From Alteromonadaceae bacterium M269 (GTDB taxonomy: Bacteria; Pseudomonadota; Gammaproteobacteria; Enterobacterales; Alteromonadaceae), in assembly GCA_004353515.1 (NCBI GenBank), contig SMNZ01000007.1, positions 248,001 through 312,000 on the forward strand: a stretch of 64,000 nt of DNA. The letters are read 5' to 3'. Both the position numbers and the translations under genes were made by a program. This document shows, in pieces, positions 43,234-51,289 of this stretch. How positions within the stretch are numbered: the stretch's first letter is position 1; every line of letters starts with the position of its first letter. The notes beneath the pieces are model-generated. The model was not told where the DNA came from. It made no database searches and saw only the letters and a list, made by a program, of their open reading frames with translations.

Positions 43234-44613
43234 ATGTCGCATCCCTCTTCCGATTATTGTGTACTAATCGTCGATGATAGACCTGACGTCAGAATCAGCG
43301 CCCGCTTTGTGCTTGAAGATAATCACTATCAAGTCCACGAGGCGGAAACGCCTTATCAAGCTAAAGAAATCATTCAAAGCGACAGCATTCATATGATTTT
43401 GCTTGATATGAATTACACAAGAGACACCACATCAGGAGAAGAAGGGCTTGAATTCCTCGCTTGGTTAAACAAAGAGAATCTCGGAATCCCTGTTGTTGCA
43501 ATGACTGCCTGGTCAAACGTTGAACTCGCAGTAAAAGCCATGCAGTTAGGTGCAGGAGATTTTTTAGAAAAACCCTGGAAGAATCAGCGTTTGTTGCAAA
43601 TTGTCTCGCAACAACTCGCTTTATCCGGACTCAAAAAGCAGAATCAGGTATTAGCACAAAGATTAGAATCAGCGAACGCTGATGCCAAGCAATCTGATGC
43701 TTATGAATGGAAATCACCTTGTATGCTTGAGCTGATGCAACAAATTGAAAGTGTTGCGCCGACAGATGTTTCTATCTTACTCACAGGTGACAATGGTACT
43801 GGAAAGAGTCAACTAGCGCAGTTTATCCATGAACGCTCCCAAGTTCATTCAGGTCCCTTTATCTCAGTGAATATGGGTGCAATATCCGAAACTCTATTCG
43901 AGAGTGAAATGTTCGGCCATGTTAAAGGTGCTTTCACAGACGCGAAATCCAGCAGAATAGGACGCTTTGAACTGGCCAAGAACGGCACACTTTTCCTCGA
44001 CGAAATAGCGAATATTCCACTTTCCCAACAGGCAAAGCTATTACGAGTTCTCGAATCTGGTGAATACGAGGCACTTGGCTCAAGTAAAACCCAAAAAACA
44101 CAAATTCGCATGATAAGCGCCACAAACGGTGACATTGAGAAACTAATAGCGGAAGAGTTATTTAGAGAAGACTTGTTTTATCGCATCAATACACTTGAAT
44201 TCAGAGTTCCGTCGCTTAAAGAGCGAACCCTAGATATCGTTCCCTTAGCAGAACATTTCGCAGCGACCTTCTCTAAGAAATACGGTAAATCTATCAAACC
44301 ACTTAGTACAGAAGCATCTCAAGCTCTGCTTGATTATTCGTGGCCGGGTAATATTAGAGAGCTAAGCCATTTGATGGAACGTGCAGTTCTCCTATGTCGA
44401 GAAAATGAGTTATCAGTCGCGAACTTAAATATCAGGGCAACTCAGAATAATGATTCCCTTCCTATGATGACATTAGAAGAAGCCGAGAAAAAGCTTATAA
44501 AGCAAGCGCTTGATCGGGTTGAGCAACATGTACCCAAAGCAGCAACTTTATTAGGGCTTACTAAATCATCCCTATACCGTCGATTAGAAAAGTATGCCGA
44601 TCTTCAAAAGTAA
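43234..44613 (+). CDS. NtrC-family response regulator with GAFTDA loop
   Basis: A 459-residue receiver-AAA+-HTH protein. Phosphoacceptor is Asp58 (Leu-Leu-Asp-Met-Asn), Walker A is Gly-Asp-Asn-Gly-Thr-Gly-Lys-Ser (about 185-192), Walker B-like is Leu-Phe-Leu-Asp-Glu-Ile-Ala-Asn. The C-terminal Fis-type helix-turn-helix ends Leu-Tyr-Arg-Arg-Leu. The sigma-54-contact loop reads Gly-Ala-Phe-Thr-Asp-Ala (232-237) where the standard is GAFTGA. The cognate kinase gene overlaps its 3' end. A strong sigma-54 promoter with a palindromic upstream site precedes the exporter operon at 49.3 kb, its most likely target. The signal sensed is unknown. Confidence 0.93.
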   Translation: MSHPSSDYCVLIVDDRPDVRISARFVLEDNHYQVHEAETPYQAKEIIQSDSIHMILLDMNYTRDTTSGEEGLEFLAWLNKENLGIPVVAMTAWSNVELAVKAMQLGAGDFLEKPWKNQRLLQIVSQQLALSGLKKQNQVLAQRLESANADAKQSDAYEWKSPCMLELMQQIESVAPTDVSILLTGDNGTGKSQLAQFIHERSQVHSGPFISVNMGAISETLFESEMFGHVKGAFTDAKSSRIGRFELAKNGTLFLDEIANIPLSQQAKLLRVLESGEYEALGSSKTQKTQIRMISATNGDIEKLIAEELFREDLFYRINTLEFRVPSLKERTLDIVPLAEHFAATFSKKYGKSIKPLSTEASQALLDYSWPGNIRELSHLMERAVLLCRENELSVANLNIRATQNNDSLPMMTLEEAEKKLIKQALDRVEQHVPKAATLLGLTKSSLYRRLEKYADLQK

Positions 44614-45871
44614 AACACTTTCGCACTTTATTAGGGCGACACTGGGTGTTTTTGCTTTTCTATTACTATTAACCATTTATCTGATCTTGGCCAAAGCTGA
44701 TTGGCAAGCATGGAATATCGCTCTCGCCTTGATATTTGTATCTTTGGGTTTAACTTTCGGTATATCTGCATTTGAACAAAAAATACTTTCGGCCTTTAAC
44801 CGAGCGTTACTGCACCTAGAAGCAGTCAAAACAGAGGATTACTCACAATACGCCAAATCCGAATTTGCAGAAGGTGTTACCGCTGATTTTCATCGAGAGC
44901 TTTCGGAGTTAAGTAACTACTTACAAACCCAAAAGTCGCAGTATGATCAGCATGCCATGTTGTTGTATCAGCTTATTGATCAACTCGATACTCCCATGCT
45001 GGTGTTCAACAAGAAGCAGAAACTAACCTACGCTAATGCGGCCTTCGCTGGCCTTTTTGGCGAGCCGTGGCAAATGTTTAGGTTAGCTTCTCCCAAGTTC
45101 CTAGGATTAGAAAAGAAAGACGGCGATTGGCACTTAAAGGATAAATCCGAAAAATGGCAAATTAGCCAAAGTGAATTTATCGACGGTGGAGAACGCCACC
45201 AGCTTTTGGTTTTTACCAATATTGATGCAGCCATACGTGCAAGCCAATTAGATGCATGGCAACAGATTATTCGTGTTCTGGGACATGAAATTCGCAACTC
45301 ATTAACGCCCGTTTCTTCTCTCGCCGAAAGCTTGTCGACCAAATTAGAAACCGAAAGAGAAAAACAAGCTCTATCAGTTATTTCGGAACGTTGTATTCAC
45401 CTGCAAGATTTTGTTAGCCGATACTCTTCGCTCAGTCAAAAGCTCAACCTCAATATCGAATCGATAGAAATTCCAAGGTTAGTAGAAAAGCTAAAAGCGC
45501 TCTTTCCCGAACATCAACTAAACATTCACACCAAAGCGAATCGATTAAACGCAGACCCTGCATTTATTGAGCAAGTTTTCATTAACCTCATAAAAAATGC
45601 ATATGAAGCTGAAGCCACATCGATAGATATCAGTTTTACTGAGAGAAAAGGCTATTCGATGATATCAATTATTGATAATGGGCAAGGCTTCGCAAACACA
45701 GATAATCTATTCGTTCCACTATTTACAACCAAACAGCAAGGGCAAGGGATTGGCTTAACTTTTTGCAGAAATATCATCGAACAGCACAGCGGAAGCATAG
45801 ACCTGATGAATAACACCAATAAAGTGAATCAAGGTCGAGGGGTTACAGTGAATATTCAATTACCGAAATAG
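44594..45871 (+). CDS. Sensor histidine kinase, partner of the 43234 regulator
   Basis: A 425-residue membrane kinase. Two helices (about 15-33 and 40-60) enclose only a few residues, so it has almost no periplasmic sensor and may sense the membrane or a cytoplasmic cue. A PAS-like segment (about 125-215) follows. The H-box is Leu-Gly-His231-Glu-Ile-Arg-Asn-Ser-Leu-Thr-Pro, and the ATPase domain has Asn-Leu-Ile-Lys-Asn-Ala-Tyr-Glu-Ala, Asp-Asn-Gly-Gln-Gly-Phe and Gln-Gly-Ile-Gly-Leu-Thr. The start overlaps the regulator by 20 bases. It resembles NtrY-type kinases next to ABC exporter genes. Confidence 0.93.
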   Translation: MPIFKSKTLSHFIRATLGVFAFLLLLTIYLILAKADWQAWNIALALIFVSLGLTFGISAFEQKILSAFNRALLHLEAVKTEDYSQYAKSEFAEGVTADFHRELSELSNYLQTQKSQYDQHAMLLYQLIDQLDTPMLVFNKKQKLTYANAAFAGLFGEPWQMFRLASPKFLGLEKKDGDWHLKDKSEKWQISQSEFIDGGERHQLLVFTNIDAAIRASQLDAWQQIIRVLGHEIRNSLTPVSSLAESLSTKLETEREKQALSVISERCIHLQDFVSRYSSLSQKLNLNIESIEIPRLVEKLKALFPEHQLNIHTKANRLNADPAFIEQVFINLIKNAYEAEATSIDISFTERKGYSMISIIDNGQGFANTDNLFVPLFTTKQQGQGIGLTFCRNIIEQHSGSIDLMNNTNKVNQGRGVTVNIQLPK

Positions 45872-45973
45872 CTATCTAAAAATATAAGGTAAATTGTTGT
45901 TACAACTGAGGGTTATCTCATAAAACCAGACACATGCTATAAGTAATAAACCGACAACTTTCAGGAAACTCTT

Positions 45974-46765
45974 ATGGCTTTCGCTCAGCAACACCCTAGC
46001 GATTCATGGACTATAAAGCAGTGGCTTTACGCTATTATTCCTGGACTCACTATTTCGACCTATAGCGTTCTGATTAAGAATCCTAGTCTGTTATCAAAGC
46101 CAAGCTTCTCATTTGTGTTGTCTCTTGTGGTTACCTTAGTTTGGGCTTGCACTTGTTACGTGCTCTGGCACACATTACCTTATGAAAAGCAGAGCCAAAG
46201 GCCCAAACATTTCACTATACAATTCATGCTTTTAGGTGTCAGCTCAATAGTCTTTTTCGCTACCACAGTATGCGCAATACATTATGTGTTCTACGGCGGT
46301 AATTTTGATAGCATATTGTCCAACTACCTTCGTCAACATGCAGTCGTCTTATTTGCTTGTTATATCGCCTCTGCTGCTTGTATCACTATTTTTAAACTCA
46401 ACATTGCTCAAGAGAAACAAAGACAGACAACTCCCCGAAAAATAGAACCTAACGCAGCTGACTCCATCAGTATTCGAACAGGGAACAGTATAAAACAAGT
46501 AAAAATGAGTTCGATTAAATGGATAGAAGCTTTGGACAACTATGCAATTATTCACACAAGCAATAACAATGAAATTGTTCGATTGTCTCTACAAAGACTG
46601 TCAGAAAAGCTCAATACGGAACAATTCAAACGAGTCCACAGAAGTGCGATTTTAAACACTCATTACTTGGCCGAGATAAAACGAGAGGGAAGTTCATACA
46701 TTGCACTACTTAACGATGGAACACATGTTCCAATAGCCCGAAGGAGAATATCAGAGCTAAATTAA
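45974..46765 (+). CDS. Membrane-bound LytTR transcriptional regulator
   Basis: A 263-residue protein with four hydrophobic helices (about 17-35, 44-62, 78-103, 115-135). A short linker and a LytTR DNA-binding domain (about 165-263) follow, with Asp-Asn-Tyr-Ala-Ile-Ile-His-Thr, Phe-Lys-Arg-Val-His-Arg-Ser-Ala-Ile-Leu-Asn and Pro-Ile-Ala-Arg-Arg-Arg. There is no receiver domain, so it is not a standard LytTR response regulator. Signals presumably pass directly through the membrane part. A GGAAA Shine-Dalgarno precedes the ATG. It lies about 100 bases after the histidine kinase and may belong to the same regulatory unit. Confidence 0.9.
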   Translation: MAFAQQHPSDSWTIKQWLYAIIPGLTISTYSVLIKNPSLLSKPSFSFVLSLVVTLVWACTCYVLWHTLPYEKQSQRPKHFTIQFMLLGVSSIVFFATTVCAIHYVFYGGNFDSILSNYLRQHAVVLFACYIASAACITIFKLNIAQEKQRQTTPRKIEPNAADSISIRTGNSIKQVKMSSIKWIEALDNYAIIHTSNNNEIVRLSLQRLSEKLNTEQFKRVHRSAILNTHYLAEIKREGSSYIALLNDGTHVPIARRRISELN

Positions 46766-46866
46766 CCACTGACGGACTATGCGCTGCCATTCACCACTAA
46801 ATGCTTGAGAGCGGGATATGTACAACCATAATCAAAACAAAATCATAGACACTCAAGAGCACAATA

Positions 46867-47607
46867 ATGAATATTTATCGCCTAATCACAGTTGCCATAT
46901 TTTCCCTACTTTATGCTTCAAACATATGGAGTTCTGTCGCAAACGCAAAATCCTTGGAACCCTTTTTTGCTCGTTACGAACGAGCTAATGAAGCCTCATT
47001 TCAAAATACAACTCCCGCTTCTGTTGAATCAATCTATACCGGTTTTAATAACAACGACGCTATACAAATTGAGATGCGGTTGTATGGCAGCAAGTCCGAG
47101 TTCTTTATTGATCGTTTTTATCTCAACCCCAAAGACATGAGTGTCATTGGGCGAGACTTTGCTCGAACGGGTGATAGACCTGAATTTGACTATGTTATTG
47201 AAAACAACGCTTTGGACATACATTTCCGACGAGGAACTGCGGCCGTTAACGATTCACGAAACATGGACAGAGTAGCAAAGCTTAAAGGCCCTGTTTATGA
47301 TCCTGGCCTTGCGCCTTATGTTGTTGCATTAAGGTCGATGCAATCAGGTGACTCTTATACACTCAACATGCTTTACTCAGGTTTTCAGTTACCTGAACCA
47401 GTTATTAAACCAGCAACAGTGAAAGTGGGTAAATTGATGAACTGGGAATTGCCAACGGGAAAAGCAGTATCCGCAAACAACGTTAGTATCGAATTCGAAC
47501 TTCCAAACGGCAAAAAGCAGTCTCGCTCCTATATACTAAGTACAGTGCCTCCCTACTTGCTTTCCGCTTCTGCAGGCAGTCATTGGCGTTTAACAACAAT
47601 GGAATAA
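46867..47607 (+). CDS. Exported protein of unknown function
   Basis: A 246-residue protein with a signal peptide (Ser-Ser-Val-Ala-Asn-Ala). The rest appears beta-rich and soluble, with no cysteines, no repeats and no motif that I recognise. It lies 100 bases after the LytTR gene on the same strand, so a shared role or transcript is possible, for example as a periplasmic signal or accessory protein. There is no Shine-Dalgarno better than a weak GAGCA. Confidence 0.65.
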   Translation: MNIYRLITVAIFSLLYASNIWSSVANAKSLEPFFARYERANEASFQNTTPASVESIYTGFNNNDAIQIEMRLYGSKSEFFIDRFYLNPKDMSVIGRDFARTGDRPEFDYVIENNALDIHFRRGTAAVNDSRNMDRVAKLKGPVYDPGLAPYVVALRSMQSGDSYTLNMLYSGFQLPEPVIKPATVKVGKLMNWELPTGKAVSANNVSIEFELPNGKKQSRSYILSTVPPYLLSASAGSHWRLTTME

Positions 47608-47760
47608 AGCTCTAAATTTCAATATATTAACCATAGGGCTTAGAGATGGGAATAGCAAAACTCGTTATTCCCGGTTAAATAATGTCGACCACCTGTTCCA
47701 AGTCCAATATTCACTTTTAATATGAATAAGTGATCAAATAACAACTATTTCATTTTGGCG

Positions 47761-49050
47761 TTAAAAAGCCAGTGGTTTCAAGGTACCAATGGGTGATTCC
47801 AAAGAATCAGGTGGTTGAGTAAACCATTGAACACCTTGAGATGTCATGTACACACAATCTTCTAGTCGAACACCGAATTCCCCAGGTAGATAAATGCCAG
47901 GTTCGTTTGAGAAACACATACCTGGTTTAAGCGTTTCCTGTTCTCCATGAACAAAATTCACAGGCTCATGTCCTTCCATTCCAATGCCGTGTCCTGTTCG
48001 ATGAGATAATCCGGGAAGCTTATAATCTGGCCCGAAACCTTGCTTAACGTAATACCTGCGCACATCGTCATCGACTTTCCCAGCAGGTACGCCAAGCTTG
48101 GCCGATTCAAACGCAATGCGTTGCCCTTCCCTGACCGTTTTCCAAATTTTTTGTTGCTTCTTACTGGGCTCCCCAAAGACAAAAGTGCGGCTAATATCTG
48201 ATTGATAACCTTCTACATTACAACCGCAGTCAAGCAATACAACTGAGCCTTCCCTAATCACCTGTTTTTGTTTCGTACCATGAGGATAAGCGCTAGCTTC
48301 GTTGAACAACGCTAGTCCCCATATGCCGCTACCGCCTAACTGAGCTTGTGCGGAGCTCATCATGGACCTTACATCTGACTGACTCATACCCACTTCCAGC
48401 TTTTTCCATACATAGGCGTAAGCATTTAGGGTAATTTCATTGGCGACGTGCATGAGTTTTAGCTCGTGCTGAGTTTTGATCATGCGGCATCCACGTGTAA
48501 TGGGATCTGCAATCACATCTTCCATCGAAGGCATTTCAGACATAACACCTTGCTGCACAAAGTAACGGACAGAGCTTTCAAACCCAAGTTTACCTTGACG
48601 AATCTTACGGTCATGAAGTATCTGTTTGATACGTTCAAAAGGGCTTTCATGCTCCTGCCACACACGAACATCATCGCCTACAGCTAAGCTTTCACGAATA
48701 CTAGGCTCTTCAAAGAAAGGACAGACAACAGCAATATCACCTTCTCTAGGGATAACAACAGCAGTCAAACGTTCGCTGCGACGCCACTGGATACCGCTGA
48801 AATAATCCATCGCAGCACCTGGTTCTATGATTAATGCCGCCACATCATGCTGCTTCATTAATTTTTGAGCTTTGGCTATTCGAGCTAAACGTTCATCAGA
48901 CGAAATAGGCTCAACGTCAGCCACTAAACTCTGCAACTCATTTAATGTCAGCGCTGTTTTTTTATTTTGAGCCATCACGGATTGGCTCAAAGGTAATGTT
49001 GCCAGTGCAGCCCCTCCAGCCTTCAGAAAATTTCGTTTGGTGATACGCAT
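47761..49050 (-). CDS. Exported M24 family metallopeptidase (Xaa-Pro peptidase-like)
   Basis: A 429-residue pita-bread metallopeptidase related to Xaa-Pro aminopeptidase/dipeptidase. The N-terminus Thr-Lys-Arg-Asn-Phe-Leu-Lys-Ala-Gly-Gly resembles a Tat signal (Lys-Arg in place of the twin arginines), so it may be exported folded. Metal ligands are visible as Leu-Leu-Asp-Cys-Gly-Cys, Ser-Asp-Ile-Ser-Arg-Thr, Gly-His-Gly-Ile-Gly-Met-Glu-Gly-His-Glu, Asn-Glu-Pro-Gly and Arg-Leu-Glu-Asp. ATG 49050 is chosen over one at 49098: it puts the signal at the N-terminus and has AAGG upstream. It is on the opposite strand to the exporter module. Confidence 0.9.
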   Translation of the reverse strand: MRITKRNFLKAGGAALATLPLSQSVMAQNKKTALTLNELQSLVADVEPISSDERLARIAKAQKLMKQHDVAALIIEPGAAMDYFSGIQWRRSERLTAVVIPREGDIAVVCPFFEEPSIRESLAVGDDVRVWQEHESPFERIKQILHDRKIRQGKLGFESSVRYFVQQGVMSEMPSMEDVIADPITRGCRMIKTQHELKLMHVANEITLNAYAYVWKKLEVGMSQSDVRSMMSSAQAQLGGSGIWGLALFNEASAYPHGTKQKQVIREGSVVLLDCGCNVEGYQSDISRTFVFGEPSKKQQKIWKTVREGQRIAFESAKLGVPAGKVDDDVRRYYVKQGFGPDYKLPGLSHRTGHGIGMEGHEPVNFVHGEQETLKPGMCFSNEPGIYLPGEFGVRLEDCVYMTSQGVQWFTQPPDSLESPIGTLKPLAF

Positions 49051-49161
49051 TAAGTCAACCTTGAATAGTCGTTCAGAGTAAGTGTTCTGATTATACACTC
49101 GCGAAGGTTAGTCCCTAGTAAATTAACATCTCTAGAAGTAAAGCTTGTACAGTTTCAATAA

Positions 49162-49189
49162 CGGACCAACTCGGTCCGATACCGGACTG
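49162..49189. promoter_or_regulatory. Palindromic upstream activator site of the exporter operon
   Basis: CGGACCAACTCGGTCCG (49162-49178) is a perfect 6-bp inverted repeat, and a third arm CCGGAC follows at 49182-49187, forming a second overlapping palindrome with GTCCG. It lies about 70 bases upstream of the -24 element, the normal place for a bacterial enhancer-binding protein. Confidence 0.7.
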
Positions 49190-49248
49190 AAATCACTACA
49201 AAAGCGCCGACACCAAATCAAACCATTGATAAATAAAGATTTATTTCT

Positions 49249-49264
49249 TGGCACAGCTTCTGCA
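49249..49264 (+). promoter_or_regulatory. Sigma-54 promoter of the exporter operon
   Basis: TGGCACAGCTTCTGCA matches the -24/-12 consensus (TGGCAC-N5-TTGCA type) at nearly every key base, with exact spacing. Transcription would start near 49276, 27 bases before the adaptor ATG. Confidence 0.85.
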
Positions 49265-49302
49265 CTAACTTTAGTGAGATTACCAATAGAGCGAACAATC
49301 AA

Positions 49303-50559
49303 ATGGATGTCGTTAAGAAGAAGCAGAGCAAAGGCACAAACTTATTCACCAAAACCAACTTAAGCATTACGTCGTTAGTTGCGGTTACCGTTTTATTTTT
49401 TGGTGTATTCCAGAAAAGTGGAGCTGTTGCAGTTAAGCGCCAAGATATCCTAATTGAATCCGTCCAACGTGGAGATCTGGACATTGTTGTCGAAGGATAC
49501 GGAACCTTAACTTCAAACCGTCAGCAACTCATAACTTCTTTCTCTAGTGCAACAGTTAAAGAGATCGTTTTAAAGCCTGGGGCACAAGTCAACGCTAATA
49601 GCGTGATTGCGTATTTAGAAAACCCTGAGCTGAATCAACAGCTAGAAGACGCGCAACAGGAGCTTATTCAGACAAAAGCCAACTTGAGGCAGCTCAAACT
49701 TACCAATCAACGTGAAAAGTTGAACGAAGAAGCTGCGCTAGCAGAAATCAAATCACAATACGAAGCAGCTGCATTAAAAAAAGCCGCTGAAGAAAAGTTA
49801 ATTGAGGAAGGCATTGTTTCTCAACTCACTTATCAGCAAAGCGTTCTTGATGAGAAACAGTTAAAAGAGCGTATTGAAATCCAAACTAGGCGAAATCAAC
49901 AACTTACGCTTGTGCATGAGGAAGCAGTAAAAATTCAGCAAGAACGCGTTAAACAGCAGCAAGGACGTCTGAACATTGCGCAATCTCGTTTAGATAAACT
50001 CACAATCAAAGCCGGGTTTGATGGTGTGCTCCAGCGTCTATCTGTGGAATTAGGGCAAAGCTTAACTGCGGGCCAAGAAGTCGCTTTAATCGGCAGTGTA
50101 ACGGACCTTATCGCGCTTATTCGCGTACCTCAGAGCCAAGCCCAGTTAGTATCGGTAGGTAAACCAGCTGTTATAGATACCCGTCGTGACAAAATCACCG
50201 GCACTGTTAGTCGTATTGATCCTGTTGTTGAAGATAACACAGTAGAGATTGAAATTAGCCTTCCGAAAAATTTACCCGCAAGTGCGAGGCCACAACTGAA
50301 TGTCGATGGCAGCATCATTGCAGACCGTCTGGAAGATGTGAAATACATCAAACGACCAGCGGGTTCAAAATCGAATACAGAATTCACGCTATACAAGGTT
50401 TCTAGCAATACCAAACTAGCAGAATCGCAAGCCATCAGATTTGGTGCACAAGCAGGACAGAATATACAAATTTTAGCCGGAGCGGAGGTAGACGAGCAGT
50501 TCATTATCTCTGACCTCTCAAACTTACAAACATCAAACAACACACTCACAATCAATTAA
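49303..50559 (+). CDS. HlyD/MacA-like periplasmic adaptor of an ABC exporter
   Basis: A 418-residue membrane-fusion protein. One N-terminal helix (about 20-40) is followed by a beta-barrel/lipoyl half (Gly-Asp-Leu-Asp-Ile-Val-Val-Glu-Gly-Tyr-Gly). A long coiled-coil hairpin (about residues 105-230, rich in Gln, Glu and Lys) and the second lipoyl half (Ala-Gly-Phe-Asp-Gly-Val-Leu-Gln-Arg-Leu) follow. It should link the ABC transporter to an outer-membrane channel such as TolC. It heads the adaptor-ATPase-permease operon; the gap to the ATPase gene is 25 bases. Substrate unknown. Confidence 0.9.
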   Translation: MDVVKKKQSKGTNLFTKTNLSITSLVAVTVLFFGVFQKSGAVAVKRQDILIESVQRGDLDIVVEGYGTLTSNRQQLITSFSSATVKEIVLKPGAQVNANSVIAYLENPELNQQLEDAQQELIQTKANLRQLKLTNQREKLNEEAALAEIKSQYEAAALKKAAEEKLIEEGIVSQLTYQQSVLDEKQLKERIEIQTRRNQQLTLVHEEAVKIQQERVKQQQGRLNIAQSRLDKLTIKAGFDGVLQRLSVELGQSLTAGQEVALIGSVTDLIALIRVPQSQAQLVSVGKPAVIDTRRDKITGTVSRIDPVVEDNTVEIEISLPKNLPASARPQLNVDGSIIADRLEDVKYIKRPAGSKSNTEFTLYKVSSNTKLAESQAIRFGAQAGQNIQILAGAEVDEQFIISDLSNLQTSNNTLTIN

Positions 50560-50584
50560 AAGTACAGAGTTATAGGACAATATT

Positions 50585-51289
50585 ATGAGCAATATAAAAA
50601 TCCAGATGAAAGGCATATCGAAAATTTTCGAAACTGAGGAATTGGAAACACATGCATTAAAAAATATCGACCTAACAATATACGCGGGTGACTATGTCTC
50701 TATCTCTGGTCCATCAGGGTGTGGAAAATCAACTTTACTCTCAATACTGGGTTTGCTTGATATGCCGTCTGGTGGGGAGTACGTTATCGAGGGAAAAAAC
50801 GTTACAGACTTATCTTTAGATGAAGCAGCAGAAATCAGAAACAGCAAAATAGGCTTTATATTTCAGTCATTTAACTTAATCGACGAGTTATCTGTTTTCG
50901 ATAATGTTGCGTTGCCTCTTCGCTACAAAAATCAAGTACCCAGTGATTCCGATATAGAGATGAGAGTAAATGAATGCCTCGCATTAGTCGATATGAGTCA
51001 CCGAGCTAGTCACAAACCTAATCAGCTTTCAGGTGGACAGCAGCAGCGCATAGCTATTGCGCGAGCTTTAGTCGCTGAACCTGCCATCCTATTAGTCGAC
51101 GAACCTACAGGAAATCTGGATTCAAAAAGCGGTGACCAAGTCATGGATGTCCTTGAAAAGCTCAATGATAGAGGAACCACAATTTGTATGGTGACACACG
51201 ATCCTCGTTACGCTGATATGGCAACTACACAACTCAAACTACTCGATGGTGCAATTCTAACTACACCTGCGTTAAGTGAGGCATCATGA
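50585..51289 (+). CDS. ABC exporter ATP-binding protein (MacB/LolD-type)
   Basis: A 234-residue ATPase subunit. Walker A is Gly-Pro-Ser-Gly-Cys-Gly-Lys-Ser, Q-loop Phe-Gln-Ser-Phe-Asn-Leu, signature Leu-Ser-Gly-Gly-Gln-Gln-Gln-Arg, Walker B Ile-Leu-Leu-Val-Asp-Glu-Pro, and H-loop Thr-His-Asp. Sequence and length fit the mechanotransmission MacB/LolD/FtsE class. Its stop overlaps the permease start (ATGA), indicating coupled translation. Confidence 0.95.
   Translation: MSNIKIQMKGISKIFETEELETHALKNIDLTIYAGDYVSISGPSGCGKSTLLSILGLLDMPSGGEYVIEGKNVTDLSLDEAAEIRNSKIGFIFQSFNLIDELSVFDNVALPLRYKNQVPSDSDIEMRVNECLALVDMSHRASHKPNQLSGGQQQRIAIARALVAEPAILLVDEPTGNLDSKSGDQVMDVLEKLNDRGTTICMVTHDPRYADMATTQLKLLDGAILTTPALSEAS

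Noticed and set aside
50130-50555. Minus-strand ORF of 141 codons inside the adaptor gene
   Set aside because: Antisense to a well supported HlyD-like gene, with no Shine-Dalgarno.
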